A stretch of 28,575 bases of DNA from an uncultured Ileibacterium sp. (GCA_902488835.1 CABTXQ010000013.1:1-28575); one strand, 5' to 3'; counted from the stretch's first letter, positions 13,179 through 21,211 are shown. Translations and numbers: made by a program. Notes: generated by a model not told the origin, from the letters alone.

Positions 13179-14354
13179 TTAGATATTCTTCATAACCAGG
13201 TTAGCGTACTCACTGCATGAAGCACCTTCTCTTTGACCGCTCATCCTATGTCCAATCAATAGATCTGTTTTATTTATAGCCTTTTCAAGCCTCTTTGATT
13301 TTTCATCATATCCGATGTGTTCAAGCATCATAGATGCTGCCTTTAGCAATGATGCCGGATTTGCTTTTTCTGAAAGACCTTCCATCACCATTCTCGGTGC
13401 GCTGCCGTGTATCGCTTCGAATATAGCATATGTTGATCCAATATTTGCACTTCCTGCCGTTCCGACACCACCCTGTATTTCAGCAGCTTCATCAGTTATT
13501 ATATCGCCATATAGGTTCGGAAGAAGTATAACTTCAAATTTTTTTCTCTCTTCTTTATTTATCAGATTTGCTGCCATTATATCAACGAACCTACTGTCAA
13601 CCTCAATATCCGGATATCCTGATGCCACATCCTTACATATCTTTAGAAAATCTCCGTCGGTTTTCTTCATTATATTGGCCTTGGTTACTATTGTTACTCT
13701 CTTCTTATTGTTTTTCTTTGCAAAGTCGAAGGCAGCTTTTGCTATACGTCTTGTCCCCTCATATGTAGTAATCTTGAAGTCAACCGAAAACTTGTCTCCT
13801 ATTCTCACACCCTTACTCCCAAGAGTATATTCCCCTTCGGTATTTTCTCTGAAAAAAGTCCAGTCTATATCTTCCGTTTCAATTTTAACCGGTCTTACGT
13901 TAGCAAAAAGGTCAAACTCTCTTCTGAGAAAAACATTTGCACTCTCAAGATTCTTTTCTCCGCCTGAAGGTGTAGTTGTCGGTCCTTTTAGAATGACATC
14001 GCATTTCTTCATCTCTTTAAGCACATCATCCGGAACAGTCTCGCCTTTTGCAATTCTATTTTCAAGAGTTAGACCTGAAATTTCTTTTAGTTCAATCCTT
14101 TCATCTGCTATTTCATCTGAAAGCAATTTATTCAGTATCTTGGTCGTTTCCTCCATAATAACGGGCCCGATACCGTCACCGCCAATAAGCCCAACTGTAA
14201 TTTCCCCTTTGTCATCACCTGCATTTTGCTTTCCTGTTTCACAGGAATTTCTCATTTTTGAGCATCTTTTCAGTTGTTCTTTAAGAATTTCTTCAAAATG
14301 TTTCAAAGCTTCTTCTATATCTGTTTCATTGATAAAGTCATTGTTTTTCTTCAT
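13179..14354 (-). CDS. icd: Isocitrate dehydrogenase (isocitrate/isopropylmalate dehydrogenase family)
   Basis: Oxidative decarboxylation of isocitrate to 2-oxoglutarate in the cytoplasm. The core begins with ITVGLIGGDGIGP (about 52-64). The substrate loop LESANVFLRREFDLFANVRPV has the Ser, Asn and two Arg arrangement of isocitrate enzymes rather than the Leu-rich loop of isopropylmalate dehydrogenases. Metal-binding acidic residues are in NLYGDIITDEAAEIQGG. The cofactor region HGSAPRM has neither the clear NADP (Lys-Tyr) nor the usual NAD (Asp-Ile) signature, so cofactor use is undecided. There is an unusual charged N-terminal extension of about 50 residues. The ATG at 14354 has GGAG 5 nt upstream, which supports the extension being translated. 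It follows the aconitase gene by 16 bases. Confidence 0.9.
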   Translation of the reverse strand: MKKNNDFINETDIEEALKHFEEILKEQLKRCSKMRNSCETGKQNAGDDKGEITVGLIGGDGIGPVIMEETTKILNKLLSDEIADERIELKEISGLTLENRIAKGETVPDDVLKEMKKCDVILKGPTTTPSGGEKNLESANVFLRREFDLFANVRPVKIETEDIDWTFFRENTEGEYTLGSKGVRIGDKFSVDFKITTYEGTRRIAKAAFDFAKKNNKKRVTIVTKANIMKKTDGDFLKICKDVASGYPDIEVDSRFVDIMAANLINKEERKKFEVILLPNLYGDIITDEAAEIQGGVGTAGSANIGSTYAIFEAIHGSAPRMVMEGLSEKANPASLLKAASMMLEHIGYDEKSKRLEKAINKTDLLIGHRMSGQREGASCSEYANLVMKNI

Positions 14355-14370
14355 GGTTTCTCCGTCAAAT

Positions 14371-16308
14371 CTATCTATTCATTGTGTATTTCAAAAGGCC
14401 GCCTGCAATCAATATATCTCTCTGCCTTTTTGTGAGGTCAACTATTGCTGAAATCTCTCTTTCTTTTCCATTATTATCTATAGCCTTGACGTTCACTTTC
14501 CCCTTCTCAAGTGCCTTATGTATATCATGAATTTTCAGTTCATCACCCTCATTTATAATGTTGTAATCCATAGGGTCTTCAAAAACAAGAGGAAGTATTC
14601 CTGCATTAATTAAGTTCGCAGCATGTATTCTGGCAAAGCTCTTTGCAATAACCGATCTTATCCCTAGATAGAGCGGTACAAGTGCTGCATGTTCTCTTGA
14701 AGATCCCTGTCCATAATTTGATCCGGCAATTATTATTCCACTACCCGCTTTTTTTGCACGCTTAGCAAAATCCTCGTCGACAATCTCAAAACAGAACTCT
14801 GACATCTTCGGAATGTTTGAACGGTAAGGAAGCACTCTATCTCCTGCAGGCATTATATGATCCGTCGTTATATTATCTCCAACCTTTAATATTGCTTCTG
14901 CAGATATTTCATCACTAAGTGGATGTGTCTTGGGAAAAGGTTTGATATTCGGTCCTATTATAACCTCTGCAGTTTTTGCCTCTTCTTTTGATAATGGTTT
15001 AATTATACCGCTATCATTAACTCTGAATTCCTTAGGCAATTCTATATTTGGTATCGAAAAATCAAGTTCTCTCGGATCTGTAATCTCTCCCATAAGTGCC
15101 GATGCTGCTGCAGTCTCAGGACTTACAAGATATATTTCTGCATCCTTAGTCCCGGATCTCCCAAGAAAATTTCTGTTAAATGTTCTAAGGCTTACTCCCT
15201 TTGAGTTTGGGGAAAATCCCATTCCTATGCAAGGGCCGCACGAACATTCTAATATCCTTGCTCCCGCTTCTATCATATCAGTTAAGGCACCTTTATCCGA
15301 AATCATAGAAAGAACCTGTCTTGAACCGGGAGAAATACCAAGGCTCACAGAATCCGATATGCGTCTTCCCTTCAACATATATGCAGTCTTTAGCATGTCT
15401 ATAAGAGATGAATTGGTACAAGATCCGATAGCAACCTGGTCCACCTTTATCCCCTTAAGATCTTTGACCTTCTTGACATTGTCAGGGCTGTTTGGACATG
15501 CTGCCAGAGGCTCAAGCTTGCTTAAATCTATGTCATAAATTTCATCATATATAGCATCATCGTCACTTGATATTGCTATATATGATTCTTCTCTCTTCTG
15601 TGCAACAAGAAATTCTTTGGTAATCTCATCAGATGGGAATATAGATGTAGTGGCCCCCAGCTCTGCTCCCATATTTGTTATTGTGCACCTTTCGGGAACC
15701 GATAATGTCCTAACTCCTGTTCCACCATATTCTATAATAGCACCGACGCCTCCCTTTACTCCAAGTATTCTAAGGACCTCCAATATTATATCCTTTGCAG
15801 TAACATATTTACTTAATCTATTGCTTAGGTTTATCTTAATCATACGAGGCATTGTTATATAATATGCTCCTCCGCCCATGGCAACTGCTACATCCATACC
15901 GCCTGCTCCCATGGCAAGCATTCCTAGACCTCCTCCTGTCGGAGTGTGTGAATCAGATCCTATTAATGTTTTTCCCGGCACTCCGAATCTTTCGTAGTGC
16001 ACCTGATGACAAATTCCATTACCGGGTCTTGAATAATATATACCGTGTTTTGCGGCAACTGTCTGTATATATCTGTGATCATCTGAATTTCTAAATCCTG
16101 ATTGCAGCATATTATGATCAACATAAGCTACCGACAGTTCAGTCTTTACACGTTCAACTCCCATGGATTCAAGTTCAAGATATGCCATTGTTCCCGTTGC
16201 ATCCTGAGTGAGGGTTTGATCTATTTTAAGACCGATTTCCTCCCCTCTTATCATCTTGCCAGCTACAAGATGGCTTTTTATTATTTTTTCTGCAATTGTA
16301 TATCCCAT
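14371..16308 (-). CDS. Aconitate hydratase (aconitase)
   Basis: Isomerises citrate to isocitrate using a [4Fe-4S] cluster. The 645-residue length matches the shorter bacterial/mitochondrial-like aconitases. Cluster cysteines are in IGSCTNSS (about residue 297) and CSCGPCIGMG (about 354-363). Active-site elements include GSDSHTPTGGGLGMLAMGAGG, the DNITTDHIMPAG segment and the swivel-domain GSNYGQGSSREHAAL. The swivel domain is in the same chain, so this is not a split LeuC/LeuD-type enzyme. Context between Re-citrate synthase and isocitrate dehydrogenase supports aconitase over homoaconitase. The ATG has GAGG 9 nt upstream and lies 26 bases after the synthase stop. Confidence 0.93.
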   Translation of the reverse strand: MGYTIAEKIIKSHLVAGKMIRGEEIGLKIDQTLTQDATGTMAYLELESMGVERVKTELSVAYVDHNMLQSGFRNSDDHRYIQTVAAKHGIYYSRPGNGICHQVHYERFGVPGKTLIGSDSHTPTGGGLGMLAMGAGGMDVAVAMGGGAYYITMPRMIKINLSNRLSKYVTAKDIILEVLRILGVKGGVGAIIEYGGTGVRTLSVPERCTITNMGAELGATTSIFPSDEITKEFLVAQKREESYIAISSDDDAIYDEIYDIDLSKLEPLAACPNSPDNVKKVKDLKGIKVDQVAIGSCTNSSLIDMLKTAYMLKGRRISDSVSLGISPGSRQVLSMISDKGALTDMIEAGARILECSCGPCIGMGFSPNSKGVSLRTFNRNFLGRSGTKDAEIYLVSPETAAASALMGEITDPRELDFSIPNIELPKEFRVNDSGIIKPLSKEEAKTAEVIIGPNIKPFPKTHPLSDEISAEAILKVGDNITTDHIMPAGDRVLPYRSNIPKMSEFCFEIVDEDFAKRAKKAGSGIIIAGSNYGQGSSREHAALVPLYLGIRSVIAKSFARIHAANLINAGILPLVFEDPMDYNIINEGDELKIHDIHKALEKGKVNVKAIDNNGKEREISAIVDLTKRQRDILIAGGLLKYTMNR

Positions 16309-16334
16309 TTATTTTTACCTCGTCTATATCTAAC

Positions 16335-17726
16335 TTATTTATCTCCATAGGTTTCAAAGAAAGAATTTACAAGGACATTAATTTCTTCGCTTCCAATGCC
16401 AGATACTCTTCCTTCTTCGTATTCTTTATCTACCCATTTCTTGATATATTTCACAAGAGGACTTGTCTTGCTTACTTTTCTTTCCCCTTGAAGTCCATAT
16501 TTGTTGTTGATATATACAGCAATTCCTGCATTCCCTGAATTTTGATTAATTGCAACCAGTGGTGGTCTATTTAGAAATTTATTCGTATCAAATATATTGT
16601 ATATTTCTTCATCTTTAAGCAAACCGTCTGCATGAATTCCCGCTCTCGTTACATTGAAATTTTCCCCGACAAAAGGCGTGTGTTCCGGAAGTTTATATCC
16701 TATCTTATCCTCATAATAATTCTTGAGTTCGGTTATCACAGTTGTGTCCATTCCATCGAGTGTCCCTCTGAACTGTGCATACTCAAATACCATCGCTTCA
16801 AGCGGAACGTTTCCCGTCCTCTCACCTATTCCGAATATGGTTGTATTTACCGCTGATGCACCATAAAGCCATGCACTTGCAGCATTAGGAACAGCTTTAT
16901 AAAAATCATTATGTCCATGCCATTCAAGATTTTTGCTCGGTACCCCCGCATAGTGCTGCAGGCCGTATAGAATGCCCGGCACGCTCCTAGGCATTGCGAC
17001 TCCATTATATGGGACTCCATATCCAAGGGTATCGCACGCTCTGAATTTTACAGGCATGTCTGCTTCCACAGATAACTTATGTATCGCATTTACAAAAGGA
17101 ACAACAAAACCGTAAAAGTCCGAACGTGTAATGTCTTCTAAATGACATCTCGGAATAACTCCCGCTTCAAAAGCACTACTTATAACAGAAAGATAGTGAT
17201 TCATAGCCTGACGCCTGCTCATACCGAGCTTATTGAAAATATGATAGTCAGAACAGCTAACGAGAATACCTGTTTCCTTAATACCTAGATTTGCAACAAG
17301 TTTAAAATCTTCGGCCTTTGCTCTTATCCATGTCGTAATCTCAGGGAATTCATATCCCAGCTCTCTACATTTTTCTATTGCTTCTCTATCTCTTTTGCTG
17401 TATGCAAAAAACTCTGTCTGCCTTATTAGTCCCTTAGGACCACCGAGCTTATTAAGCATTTTATATATATCTACAATCTGTTCTACTGTATATGGTTCCC
17501 TCGACTGTTGACCATCCCTAAAAGTCGTATCTGTAATCCATATCTCTTCAGGCATATTGATTGGTGTTCTTCTAAAGTTAAAGCAAACCTTTGGAATCTC
17601 TGTATATTCAAAAAATTCCCTGAGAAGGTTGGGCCGTTCAACATCCTGCAATTCATAATTATATGGATCTTCTTCAAGCAGATTTGAATGCTTATTTATG
17701 CTAATTTCTGTTGTCTGATTATTCAT
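16335..17726 (-). CDS. Re-citrate synthase (isopropylmalate/homocitrate synthase superfamily)
   Basis: Condenses acetyl-CoA with oxaloacetate to citrate. It belongs to the DRE-TIM metallolyase family with isopropylmalate and homocitrate synthases, not to the common Si-citrate synthase family. DTTFRDGQQS is at 66-75, metal-ligand HGHND at 270-274 (His270, His272), and GERTGNVPLEAM further on. The roughly 60-residue N-terminal region (LLREFFEYTEIPKVCF) and the absence of a C-terminal LeuA regulatory domain fit the Re-citrate synthase described from Clostridium kluyveri. Downstream aconitase and isocitrate dehydrogenase make citrate the logical product; homocitrate synthase is the main alternative. 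The ATG has AGGAGG 8 nt upstream. It is the first gene of the operon, behind a strong promoter and a palindrome. Confidence 0.88.
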   Translation of the reverse strand: MNNQTTEISINKHSNLLEEDPYNYELQDVERPNLLREFFEYTEIPKVCFNFRRTPINMPEEIWITDTTFRDGQQSREPYTVEQIVDIYKMLNKLGGPKGLIRQTEFFAYSKRDREAIEKCRELGYEFPEITTWIRAKAEDFKLVANLGIKETGILVSCSDYHIFNKLGMSRRQAMNHYLSVISSAFEAGVIPRCHLEDITRSDFYGFVVPFVNAIHKLSVEADMPVKFRACDTLGYGVPYNGVAMPRSVPGILYGLQHYAGVPSKNLEWHGHNDFYKAVPNAASAWLYGASAVNTTIFGIGERTGNVPLEAMVFEYAQFRGTLDGMDTTVITELKNYYEDKIGYKLPEHTPFVGENFNVTRAGIHADGLLKDEEIYNIFDTNKFLNRPPLVAINQNSGNAGIAVYINNKYGLQGERKVSKTSPLVKYIKKWVDKEYEEGRVSGIGSEEINVLVNSFFETYGDK

Positions 17727-17744
17727 AGCTTCTTCCTCCTCATT

Positions 17745-17754
17745 TTGTATACAA
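17745..17754. promoter_or_regulatory. Palindrome TTGTATACAA at the start site of the Re-citrate synthase operon
   Basis: A perfect 10-base palindrome starts 3 bases downstream of the -10 box, covering the expected transcription start. GTATAC-centred sites are typical of some GntR-family repressors. It is a candidate operator; the regulator is not in the window. Confidence 0.5.
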
Positions 17755-17756
17755 GT

Positions 17757-17785
17757 ATTCTAATGTGCAAACGCCCATATGTCAA
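17757..17785 (-). promoter_or_regulatory. Promoter of the Re-citrate synthase operon
   Basis: On the minus strand a perfect TTGACA (17780-17785), 17-base spacer and TAGAAT (17757-17762). It is one of the best sigma-A promoters in the window. Confidence 0.88.
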
Positions 17786-17822
17786 GTGCATCCCCGTTTT
17801 TTGGGGGCTATATTAAATGTTA

Positions 17823-17857
17823 AAAGGTGCCGATGAATGAGTATCATCGACACCTTT
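17823..17857 (-). terminator. Terminator after the flavodoxin-ferredoxin gene
   Basis: A 14-bp stem with one G-U pair on the minus strand (AAAGGTGTCGATGA with TCATCGGCACCTTT), 7-base loop, then TTAACATTT. It begins about 22 bases past the stop at 17880 and separates this unit from the Re-citrate synthase operon. Confidence 0.85.
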
Positions 17858-17879
17858 ATAAGCAATTATTAAGTTTAAT

Positions 17880-18710
17880 TCAGATAAACCATTCCGTTTC
17901 TCTTTTTTTCTTGGTAAAAATCTCATATGCAAGTTTTGATGCAGCATATATTGGTCCACTGAACCCCCTTGCATCCTGCTCACAAACACTGACACATGCC
18001 GCACAGGAAATACATTTCTTTATGTCCATATTCGTCGGATCGCTTTTATCAATCGCTCCAACAGGACAAATCCTTATGCATCTTCCACAATTGATACAAA
18101 GTGAATTTGCAGACGGATGAATAGGAATTCTTAGCGATTTGCCTGAAGGCATTTGCCCCTTTATATCGAGAGGAGCAGGTTTTACCTTCATCTCATCAAT
18201 CGAAGTTCCCGAAAATCTCTTAATCTTATTTGCACTAATTTTTGCAAACTCTATTATCTTTTCAATGTCTTCACGGTATCTCTTCTTCCCTTTTGAAGTG
18301 CCAAATATAGCATTTCCTATTGCAAATGCAGCTGCACTTGTCACATTAAACCCGGCTTCCTCTGCCAAACTATTCATCTCGTATAGTGCATTTCCGTAGT
18401 TATTATTTCCATAAGTAACAAGAATGACTGCAAAAGCTCCATTGCCTCGATTCTTTTTAAGCCTTTCAACAAAGGGAGTAGGAAGTCTGCCTGACACAGC
18501 GGGCGCTCCAATCACGACAACAGTTCCCGGATCAAATTCCATACCAGATGTTTGATTAGAACCTTTCCTGAGCATATCCTCGTAACTGCATTTAACATCT
18601 TCTATAAGATTTTGGTCAACACTATCTCTTATAACTTTTGATATTTTTTTTGTAATTTTTGCTGCTTCGCCGGAAGGGCTGAAATAAATACCGGCAACAG
18701 ATTTAATCAT
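17880..18710 (-). CDS. EFR1-type protein: flavodoxin-like domain fused to a 2[4Fe-4S] ferredoxin
   Basis: A 276-residue cytoplasmic electron-transfer protein. The N-terminal half is flavodoxin-like (GIYFSPSGEAAKIT as phosphate loop, then VVVIGAPAVSGRLPTPFVERL and VILVTYGNNNYGNALYEM). The C-terminal quarter has two cluster motifs, CINCGRCIRICPVGAI and CISCAACVSVCEQDAR. This matches the EFR1 family of anaerobes; redox partners are unknown. I set the start at the ATG at 18710, which has GGAGG 7 nt upstream. Extending to 18785 would run through the promoter. It may be transcribed both from its own promoter and by read-through from the DUF2752 gene upstream. Confidence 0.88.
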   Translation of the reverse strand: MIKSVAGIYFSPSGEAAKITKKISKVIRDSVDQNLIEDVKCSYEDMLRKGSNQTSGMEFDPGTVVVIGAPAVSGRLPTPFVERLKKNRGNGAFAVILVTYGNNNYGNALYEMNSLAEEAGFNVTSAAAFAIGNAIFGTSKGKKRYREDIEKIIEFAKISANKIKRFSGTSIDEMKVKPAPLDIKGQMPSGKSLRIPIHPSANSLCINCGRCIRICPVGAIDKSDPTNMDIKKCISCAACVSVCEQDARGFSGPIYAASKLAYEIFTKKKRETEWFI

Positions 18711-18735
18711 ACCCACGCCTCCTGAATCTAAGTGC

Positions 18736-18744
18736 ATTTTAGCA
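18736..18744 (-). promoter_or_regulatory. Extended -10 promoter of the flavodoxin-ferredoxin gene
   Basis: Minus-strand TGC-TAAAAT with no good -35 box. TTGTATAC lies a few bases upstream (18753-18760 on plus), echoing the GTATAC palindrome at 17745-17754. Confidence 0.45.
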
Positions 18745-18793
18745 CAGTATGCGTATACAATATCGTTCAATCTGTGAAGAAACAATGATTAAT

Positions 18794-19201
18794 TTAGATA
18801 TTGATTATGTTTCTTACTACCCCAAAAGTTATGAGAAAGGCAATGTAAACGTAAAGGGCAATTGTATTACCTTTTGGCAGTCTCTCATTCTGGTTCATTT
18901 TTACCATTGAATATATAAGCTCTATGATTATCAGTGGACCGGTTATAAAAAGAAAGGGATTTGCAAAGAACGCATCTTTTAAATCAAATTTTGAAAGGCT
19001 TAATATCATTGTCGTTATACCGCATCCTGGGCATTTATATCCTGTGACAAGCCTAAACATGCACGGGATGCAGATTCCAGTATTAATAATCCATATGTAA
19101 TAAGAAATGCCTAGAACAAGTAATGTGAGAAATATTCTCACATTACTACGATTTTTATCAATCTTTTGTTTTTTGTTATCCCTAATTTGCATAATATGCA
19201 T
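18794..19201 (-). CDS. DUF2752 small membrane protein
   Basis: A 135-residue protein with about three membrane segments (about 23-42, 78-97, 112-132). The family signature CMFRLVTGYKCPGCGITTMILSLSKFDLKDAFFANPF is clear, with Cys pairs that may bind metal or form a disulfide. The function of DUF2752 is unknown to me. Only 2 bases separate it from the zinc-ribbon DUF4234 gene, with which it forms a natural pair. An alternative ATG lies three codons in. Confidence 0.85.
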   Translation of the reverse strand: MHIMQIRDNKKQKIDKNRSNVRIFLTLLVLGISYYIWIINTGICIPCMFRLVTGYKCPGCGITTMILSLSKFDLKDAFFANPFLFITGPLIIIELIYSMVKMNQNERLPKGNTIALYVYIAFLITFGVVRNIINI

Positions 19202-19203
19202 TT

Positions 19204-19689
19204 TTAATACTTTTCACTGAACCCGTTAAGTGCATCCTGAATAAAACAAAAATTTATAATGCTGAGTCCAAGTATTGAAAGCACAAGATAAAGAATATCG
19301 GAATTGCCGTTAGATGTTTCATCGATCTTATCAACCTTCTGACCCATCTTATATGACCAGTAAATTGAATAAATTCCGCACGTAACAATTGAAAGCAGGA
19401 ATACAAGTCCGCCTGACAATGCATTATGGTCTTCCGAAGCTTCATTGATCTCATCATTTATCATTATCATCCAATATATACCATAAATCCCACATGTTAC
19501 GATTGAAAGAATTACGCAAAGTGCAATGTTTCTTTTTGGAATATTGGTAGATTTCCTGCTATTATTCTCCGAGTTATGTTCCGTTGAAGGTATTATATCT
19601 TTTGCATCCTCTTCCAATAGGTTTCCGCATTTGTAACAAAATACGGCATCATTTCGACACTCAGCCTTACATTTAGGACATATTTTCAT
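19204..19689 (-). CDS. Zinc-ribbon protein with DUF4234 membrane domain
   Basis: A 161-residue protein. An N-terminal zinc ribbon (CPKC at 4-7 and CYKC at 18-21) is followed by a polar linker (about 30-52) and a DUF4234 membrane region with two copies of the SIVTCGIYxIYW motif (about 62-73 and 99-110). Likely an inner-membrane protein with a cytoplasmic metal-binding head; function unknown. AGAGGTG lies 5 nt before the ATG. It follows the Asp23 gene by 18 bases, so it belongs to the envelope-stress operon here. Confidence 0.85.
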   Translation of the reverse strand: MKICPKCKAECRNDAVFCYKCGNLLEEDAKDIIPSTEHNSENNSRKSTNIPKRNIALCVILSIVTCGIYGIYWMIMINDEINEASEDHNALSGGLVFLLSIVTCGIYSIYWSYKMGQKVDKIDETSNGNSDILYLVLSILGLSIINFCFIQDALNGFSEKY

Positions 19690-19707
19690 AAGTTCACCTC
19701 TTTAGAA

Positions 19708-20172
19708 TTATTCCTTGCTCTCACTAATTTGCTTGAATTCCTTTTCTGTCATAATATCTGTAACCTTCATATTTACAGCTCTTACATTGAGTCCCGTCAT
19801 CTCTTTGACTTTTTCTCTTATATTATCTCTGACCTTTGAAAAAATTCTCGGTGCACTCTCACCATATTCAAGTATTGCCTTAAGGTCGATAACGACGTTT
19901 TTCTCATCAATTTCAACACTTACTCCTTGTGTGTTAGTATCTGTGCTTGATGAAAATGCTTCTGTAATTCCTGATAAAAAGCCACCTTTAAGCTCGAGTA
20001 CTCCTTTTACGTCTCTTGCGGTTATTGCTGCGATTTTCTCTATTACATAATCGTCAAAGGTTAATTTATCATCTATCTTCTCTTCTTCCTTAACTTCAAC
20101 TTTCTCTTTTACTGAATCCTTCTCCTCTTCAACAGCTTTCTTTTCTTTAGTATCATTTTTAGTAGCAGCCAT
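19708..20172 (-). CDS. Asp23/Gls24 family envelope stress protein
   Basis: A 154-residue cytoplasmic protein of the Asp23/Gls24 (DUF322) family, which in staphylococci forms a membrane-associated layer bound by AmaP. The N-terminal 40 residues are a highly charged Lys/Glu stretch. The family domain follows: LTFDDYVIEKIAAITARDVKGVLELKGG, then VSVEIDEKNVVIDLKAILEYGE and VREKVKEMTGLNVRAVNMKVTDI. Two adjacent ATGs exist; the one at 20172 has AGGAGG 6 nt upstream, so I prefer it to 20175. It lies in an operon with AmaP and DUF2273, as in other Firmicutes. Confidence 0.9.
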   Translation of the reverse strand: MAATKNDTKEKKAVEEEKDSVKEKVEVKEEEKIDDKLTFDDYVIEKIAAITARDVKGVLELKGGFLSGITEAFSSSTDTNTQGVSVEIDEKNVVIDLKAILEYGESAPRIFSKVRDNIREKVKEMTGLNVRAVNMKVTDIMTEKEFKQISESKE

Positions 20173-20230
20173 CATACACCTCCTAGATGTTTAACATAAA
20201 TAACTTATAAATTGATTATATAACTATCTC

Positions 20231-20491
20231 TTATTTAATCTGCTTAAAAATTTTTTTGAGCAAGTTATATACCCAAGTTTTTTTATCTCTATATTGCCCG
20301 TAAACAAATCCGGCACCTGTTAATAATATTATTAACAACGTAGCCCAAAATCCTATAATGAGAAAGGAAATTGCGATTATGAATCCCAATGCTGACAGTC
20401 TGACCGTATTAGGCTGTGCCTCATATATCTCTTTAAGGACGGACCTATTGTCGCTCTGTTTTTCTTTTTTTCCTGTTTCTTTATTTGCCAT
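20231..20491 (-). CDS. DUF2273 small membrane protein of the AmaP/Asp23 operon
   Basis: An 86-residue protein: a charged N-terminus (about 1-27), two closely spaced hydrophobic helices (about 31-66) and a basic tail (KKTWVYNLLKKIFKQIK). DUF2273 proteins sit between AmaP and Asp23 genes in many Firmicutes and are thought to be part of the same membrane-stress module; the precise role is unknown. It starts 12 bases after the AmaP stop. The ribosome-binding site (AAGGTAGGG) is weak. Confidence 0.85.
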   Translation of the reverse strand: MANKETGKKEKQSDNRSVLKEIYEAQPNTVRLSALGFIIAISFLIIGFWATLLIILLTGAGFVYGQYRDKKTWVYNLLKKIFKQIK

Positions 20492-20503
20492 ATCAACCCT
20501 ACC

Positions 20504-21211
20504 TTACTCAATTTTCATAGAATCCGACTCATTATTTGTTTCGTTTACTTTTTCGTTTTTTATATCATTATTTGTTTCGTTAACTGTTTCGTTATTTGTC
20601 TCTTTGTTTATTTCGTTATCTATTTCATTTTTTGTTTCATTTATTGTGTCATTAACGCTTATATTGTTCCCACTTATATTATCAATAATGATATCAACTT
20701 CGGAAATATCTTTTCCGATAAATTTATCCATATCAGATTTCAGCCTATCCTTAATTTGAACTGATAGGCTCGAAAGATCCGTTGCGTTATAAACTCCGGC
20801 TCTAACTTTTATAACGACCTTCTTGCTCTTGCCATTTAGAATCTTGCAATTTAATCTTATATCTTTTAATTCCGGAAAACTCTTGAGGGACCTTTCTGCA
20901 TATGACTCTATTGCATCGTCTGTAAGGACTACCCTGCCCCCATCATCTACAAGAGTTAAGCTTAACGTCTTAGTCTTTCTTACCAATGTTGATATTAATA
21001 AAATAAGTGCTCCAATAATAATTATTACCGTGACAACTGATATGATATAAAATCCATATTCTTCCATTGAAAATTCAAGAAATTTATCCTGCAAAGCCTT
21101 CATGTCAAGGCCAATTTTCGAGTCTCCTTCAATGGCAATATAAGTAAAAATCGAGAGAATTATTATCAGAAATGAAAAAATAATTCTGATTGTCTTCATG
21201 AATTTGGACAA
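20504..21211 (-). CDS. amaP: AmaP: alkaline shock response membrane anchor protein
   Basis: A 235-residue membrane protein expected to anchor Asp23-type proteins. In 238-residue numbering, two membrane helices lie at about 10-31 and 57-80. They are followed by a cytoplasmic domain (TLSLTLVDDGGRVVLTDDAIESYAERSLKSFPELKDIRL) typical of AmaP. The tail is unusual: ten tandem tetrapeptides of xNEx type at 193-232, rich in Asn, Glu and Thr. Three starts are possible. The GTG at 21220 is inside the AGGAGGTG ribosome-binding site, and the ATG at 21199 is too far. The TTG at 21211 has 8 nt spacing, so I choose it. First gene of the operon, with a TTGATA/TAGAAT promoter. Confidence 0.85.
   Translation of the reverse strand: MSKFMKTIRIIFSFLIIILSIFTYIAIEGDSKIGLDMKALQDKFLEFSMEEYGFYIISVVTVIIIIGALILLISTLVRKTKTLSLTLVDDGGRVVLTDDAIESYAERSLKSFPELKDIRLNCKILNGKSKKVVIKVRAGVYNATDLSSLSVQIKDRLKSDMDKFIGKDISEVDIIIDNISGNNISVNDTINETKNEIDNEINKETNNETVNETNNDIKNEKVNETNNESDSMKIE
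20525..20644 (-). repeat. Ten-copy 12-bp (tetrapeptide) repeat in the AmaP tail
   Basis: Imperfect tandem units encode INET, KNEI, DNEI, NKET, NNET, VNET, NNDI, KNEK, VNET, NNES. On the plus strand the unit looks like TTTCGTTNNTTG. All units keep the 12-base frame, so copy changes would not break the reading frame. Confidence 0.8.

Noticed and set aside
13315..14451. Plus-strand open frame of 378 codons opposite isocitrate dehydrogenase
   Set aside because: It is antisense to a clearly conserved enzyme, has a Ser/Ile/Phe-rich composition typical of complement frames and shows no family motif.
17792..17807. CCCC/GGGG hairpin with a T6 loop upstream of the Re-citrate synthase promoter
   Set aside because: Only 4 bp of stem with the homopolymer in the loop; no T-run follows on either strand, so it is not a terminator.
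18711..18785. 25-residue N-terminal extension of the flavodoxin-ferredoxin protein
   Set aside because: The region holds an extended -10 promoter, and the ATG at 18710 has a near-perfect ribosome-binding site and starts the flavodoxin fold.
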